Source: Bacillota bacterium
GTDB lineage: Bacteria; Bacillota; Bacilli; Bacillales; Cytobacillaceae
Assembly: GCA_023387295.1 (NCBI GenBank)
Contig: JAEWIG010000084.1
Span: forward strand, 1-43,355
Length of the DNA stretch: 43,355 nucleotides
Direction: 5' to 3'
Positions within the stretch are counted from its first letter, which is position 1, and each line of letters begins with the position of its first letter. Both the position numbers and the translations under genes were made by a program. Of this stretch, positions 41,217 through 43,355 are shown one piece after another. Below the pieces are notes generated by a model. That model did not search any database. It saw only the letters and a list, made by a program, of their open reading frames with translations, and was not told the DNA's origin.

Positions 41217-42398
41217 TTAATTTAAGATCTTAATTTTGACTTTCTTGCGACCCCAACGATAGGCATCCGATTTATTCGCGAAGAATACATCGATTTTATT
41301 TCCCTTAATCGATGAACCTGTATCAGCGGCTACAGCATACCCGTAACCTTCTACATACACTTTCGTTCCAAGTGGAATGACTCTCGGATCAACGGCAATA
41401 ACTTTTACATTTGGATTTGCTCGTAAATTAATGCCTGTTGCTGTCTTACCAGAACAGCCATTACAAAAGGCCGTATAGGCAGTTGAACTCACATAAAGTT
41501 CCTTACCCGTTTCATTCCCACGGGAAACGACCTGAACAGGAGCAGCCTTTGTTCCAACAGCGACAACTTTATCTTGTTTATCTCGAACCTTTTTTTCACT
41601 AACTAATGTTCTAGAGACCTCTTTACCATTCTCTAAAACAACTTCATACTCTTTCGTTATTAGACCTTCCTGGCCCTTATTAACGACCTGTTCTTTTCCT
41701 TTGGCAAGGCTAGAGTCCTTTTTCGTTACAACTGCAAATTTAATTGGTTCTTCCACTACATCGGTGACCTTTTCAACTCGGATGACTTTAACGACGTCAT
41801 TTGCTTTGACTGTCTCTTCAACTTTCGGCACAGTACGATCTAATTCATTTAGTTTGATGCCTTGATTATCTAAAAAGTCAGCGACCGTAGTCGAAGTTGA
41901 CCATACTTGTTGCTCTTTCCCGCCATCGGAAAGGGTAACTGGAAAAGCTGTATTTACTTCAATTTGAATATTATTTTTTATTTCCTCGTTGAGATTTGGC
42001 TGAACTTTGTCATGAGCAGTCAATGCAATCTCCTGTTCTTTCAAAAGTTCTTCTACTGTTTTGGATGTTGTCCAAACCGTTTTCTTCTCGTTGTCTTTTA
42101 CAATATGAACCTGTTTTGCTGGTTCCCAAACAATTTCTAAATTGTTTTTAACCTCCGTGTTTAACGATGGAAACACATAGTCTTCTGAGCGTAAAGAAAT
42201 ATCTAAATCATCAAATATATCTTGAATGGTTGCTGCATGCGTTTTTATGATTTTTTCTTGACCGTCTAATGTAATAGCTACTGTTTTCTTCGTCGTTTCA
42301 AAGATTATGAAGCCTGTGGCAGCTACAAAAACTATGAAACTAGCAAGAATTATAGCCAATTTCTTTTTACTCAAAGACTTGGATAACAGGTTTTTCAT
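41217..42398 (-). CDS. yabE: Rpf-like cell-wall protein YabE (DUF348-G5-3D)
   Basis: A secreted or membrane-anchored cell-wall protein related to resuscitation-promoting factors and Sps. The 393-residue product has an N-terminal signal anchor (about 12-32, KLAIILASFIVFVAATGFIIF), three ubiquitin-like DUF348 repeats (about 38-205), a G5 domain (about 210-285) and a C-terminal 3D domain (ELYVSSTAYTAFCNGCSGKT, VIAVDPRVIPLGTKVYV, AADTGSSIKGNKIDVFF) with the three aspartates of the putative lytic transglycosylase site. The best ribosome site points to an in-frame ATC 5 codons upstream of the ATG given here. Confidence 0.93.
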   Translation of the reverse strand: MKNLLSKSLSKKKLAIILASFIVFVAATGFIIFETTKKTVAITLDGQEKIIKTHAATIQDIFDDLDISLRSEDYVFPSLNTEVKNNLEIVWEPAKQVHIVKDNEKKTVWTTSKTVEELLKEQEIALTAHDKVQPNLNEEIKNNIQIEVNTAFPVTLSDGGKEQQVWSTSTTVADFLDNQGIKLNELDRTVPKVEETVKANDVVKVIRVEKVTDVVEEPIKFAVVTKKDSSLAKGKEQVVNKGQEGLITKEYEVVLENGKEVSRTLVSEKKVRDKQDKVVAVGTKAAPVQVVSRGNETGKELYVSSTAYTAFCNGCSGKTATGINLRANPNVKVIAVDPRVIPLGTKVYVEGYGYAVAADTGSSIKGNKIDVFFANKSDAYRWGRKKVKIKILN

Positions 42399-42421
42399 GT
42401 TTTGGAATACGATGAAAAACG

Positions 42422-42428
42422 CCTCCTT
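42422..42428 (-). promoter_or_regulatory. Shine-Dalgarno of yabE, spaced for an AUC codon
   Basis: AAGGAGG lies 23 nt from ATG 42398 but 8 nt from the in-frame ATC at 42413-42411. No ATG, GTG or TTG lies between them in frame. Confidence 0.55.
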
Positions 42429-42441
42429 TTCTCTCGGAGTG

Positions 42442-42471
42442 ATTATATATACTATCTTGCCGACTTGTCAA
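42442..42471 (-). promoter_or_regulatory. Sigma-A promoter of yabE
   Basis: TTGACA (42471-42466), an 18-bp spacer, then TATAAT (42447-42442). Upstream (42480-42659) I see only an unused AAGGAGG-like stretch near 42505 and no terminator for tatD. Confidence 0.85.
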
Positions 42472-42659
42472 CTCTTTAAATTTTCCCCTTGAGTAAATGG
42501 ACCTCCTTTCAATGTATCCCCTATTATGCAAAATCTTCAAAAGAAAGGAAAGAGAGACTTATCGACATGGTTATCCTATGAGAGAAAGAAGTATTGTAGA
42601 ACTTCTAAGAATTCGAAACGATTTGGACAAGTAATCTAATAAAACGACAGCATCTATTA

Positions 42660-43355
42660 TCAGTTTATGCCGAATAATTTATTTGCATTTTCAGTTGTGG
42701 CTCTTGCTACTTCTTCAACAGAAAGCTGCTTTATTTCCGCAATTTGCTCAGCCACTAGCTTTACATAACTTGGTTCATTTCGCTTTCCTCGATAAGGATG
42801 AGGCGCTAAGTATGGACAATCCGTTTCAATCAATAGCTTATCCAATGGAATCACTTCCGCTACCTCTTTAGGTTTTCTGGCATTTTTAAATGTGACAGGT
42901 CCACCTAATGAAATATAGAAATTCATCTTCACACATTCTTGTGCCACTTCTGAACTACCACTGAAGCAATGCATAATACCTCCAACTTCTTCAGCGCCCT
43001 CTTCCCTTAAAATTTCCACAATATCTGCTGTTGCATCACGATTATGAATAATGATCGGGAGCTTCACCTTTTTTGCCAACTTAATTTGCTTGCGGAAGAC
43101 CTCTTTTTGAATTTCCTTCGGGGACTTGTCCCAATAATAATCTAAGCCCATTTCTCCAAGAGCAACGACCTTAGGATGACTTGCAAGCTCTTCAATCCAG
43201 AGTAAATCTTCAGTAGTCATATCAATCGCATCAACCGGATGCCAACCGACACTCGCATAAATAAAATCGTATTGTTCCGCTAACTCCATAGCTCTTTTAA
43301 TCGTTGGTCGGTCAAATCCTACAACAACGATTCGTGATATTCCCTCAGCTTGAGC
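42660..43355 (-). CDS. tatD: TatD-family metal-dependent DNase (YabD), N-terminus outside window
   Basis: TIM-barrel amidohydrolase-like deoxyribonuclease. The last 231 residues are present and the frame stays open to the window edge, so about 25 N-terminal residues with the HxH metal motif are missing. Visible metal and active-site residues lie in YASVGWHPVD, ALGEMGLDYYW, LPIIIHNRDA, GGIMHCFSGS and LLIETDCPYLAPHPYRGKRNEPSYV. The first in-window ATG (43289) is internal, since the residues before it (VVVGFDRPTIKRA) match the family. The probable neighbour outside the window is metS. Confidence 0.95.
   Translation of the reverse strand, partial: AQAEGISRIVVVGFDRPTIKRAMELAEQYDFIYASVGWHPVDAIDMTTEDLLWIEELASHPKVVALGEMGLDYYWDKSPKEIQKEVFRKQIKLAKKVKLPIIIHNRDATADIVEILREEGAEEVGGIMHCFSGSSEVAQECVKMNFYISLGGPVTFKNARKPKEVAEVIPLDKLLIETDCPYLAPHPYRGKRNEPSYVKLVAEQIAEIKQLSVEEVARATTENANKLFGIN

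Noticed and set aside
42495..42515. AAGGAGG upstream of the yabE promoter as sign of a small gene
   Set aside because: No ATG, GTG or TTG at suitable distance opens a frame; it also lies upstream of the yabE promoter.
1..43355. CRISPR array, phage, transposon or toxin-antitoxin/defence genes
   Set aside because: No regular direct repeats with spacers, no transposase or integrase, and all coding genes match the conserved core order of Bacillaceae. No new multi-gene system is present.

Overview
The window is a stretch of chromosome from a low-GC Gram-positive endospore former of the family Bacillaceae. The gene content and order match the origin-proximal tatD-yabE-rnmV-ksgA ... ftsH-cysK-pab-fol-lysS region of Bacillus subtilis, read backwards. 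Every protein-coding gene lies on the minus strand. The only plus-strand gene is one tRNA-Met. I cannot name the species; protein similarity as I recall it is high to B. subtilis but clearly not identical.

Reading in the direction of transcription (right to left): tatD (start outside the window); yabE (cell-wall active, with a candidate ECF-sigma antisense promoter on the other strand); rnmV-ksgA (5S rRNA maturation and 16S rRNA dimethylation); yabG (sigma-K type promoter, coat protease); veg (tandem sigma-A promoters); sspF (sigma-G promoter, spore DNA protein); ispE; purR-ridA (own promoter and a PurBox); spoVG (sigma-H promoter); glmU-prs (UDP-GlcNAc and PRPP synthesis); ctc (sigma-B promoter) and pth; fin (sigma-G type promoter) and mfd; spoVT; then the tightly packed run yabM-yabN-rqcP-yabP-yabQ-divIC-yabR. 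The plus-strand tRNA-Met with its own promoter and terminator follows, then spoIIE (promoter with a 21-bp spacer, as expected for a Spo0A-activated gene), yabS-yabT, tilS-hprT, ftsH, coaX-hslO-yacD, cysK, the folate cluster pabB-pabA-pabC-folP-folB-folK-yazB-dusB, and the beginning of lysS.

Functionally the window mixes housekeeping genes (translation accuracy and ribosome maturation, folate, cysteine, CoA, PRPP, isoprenoid and cell-wall precursors, transcription-coupled repair, division) with sporulation genes expressed at nearly every stage: sigma-H (spoVG), Spo0A/sigma-A (spoIIE), sigma-G type (fin, sspF) and sigma-K (yabG) promoters can be read directly from the sequence. Intrinsic terminators divide the region into about a dozen and a half transcription units.

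There is no phage, transposase, CRISPR array or obvious horizontally acquired gene. The accessory material is all intergenic: an approximately 80-bp inverted-repeat element in two copies (upstream of dusB and between ksgA and yabG, opposite orientations), a composite GCGC-ended repeat in two long copies and at least three fragments with its modules in different order, and a nested hairpin block containing the spoIIE stop codon. Other points of interest are the candidate antisense RNA over yabE and two genes (sspF, yabE) whose Shine-Dalgarno sequences point at AUA and AUC instead of a standard start codon.
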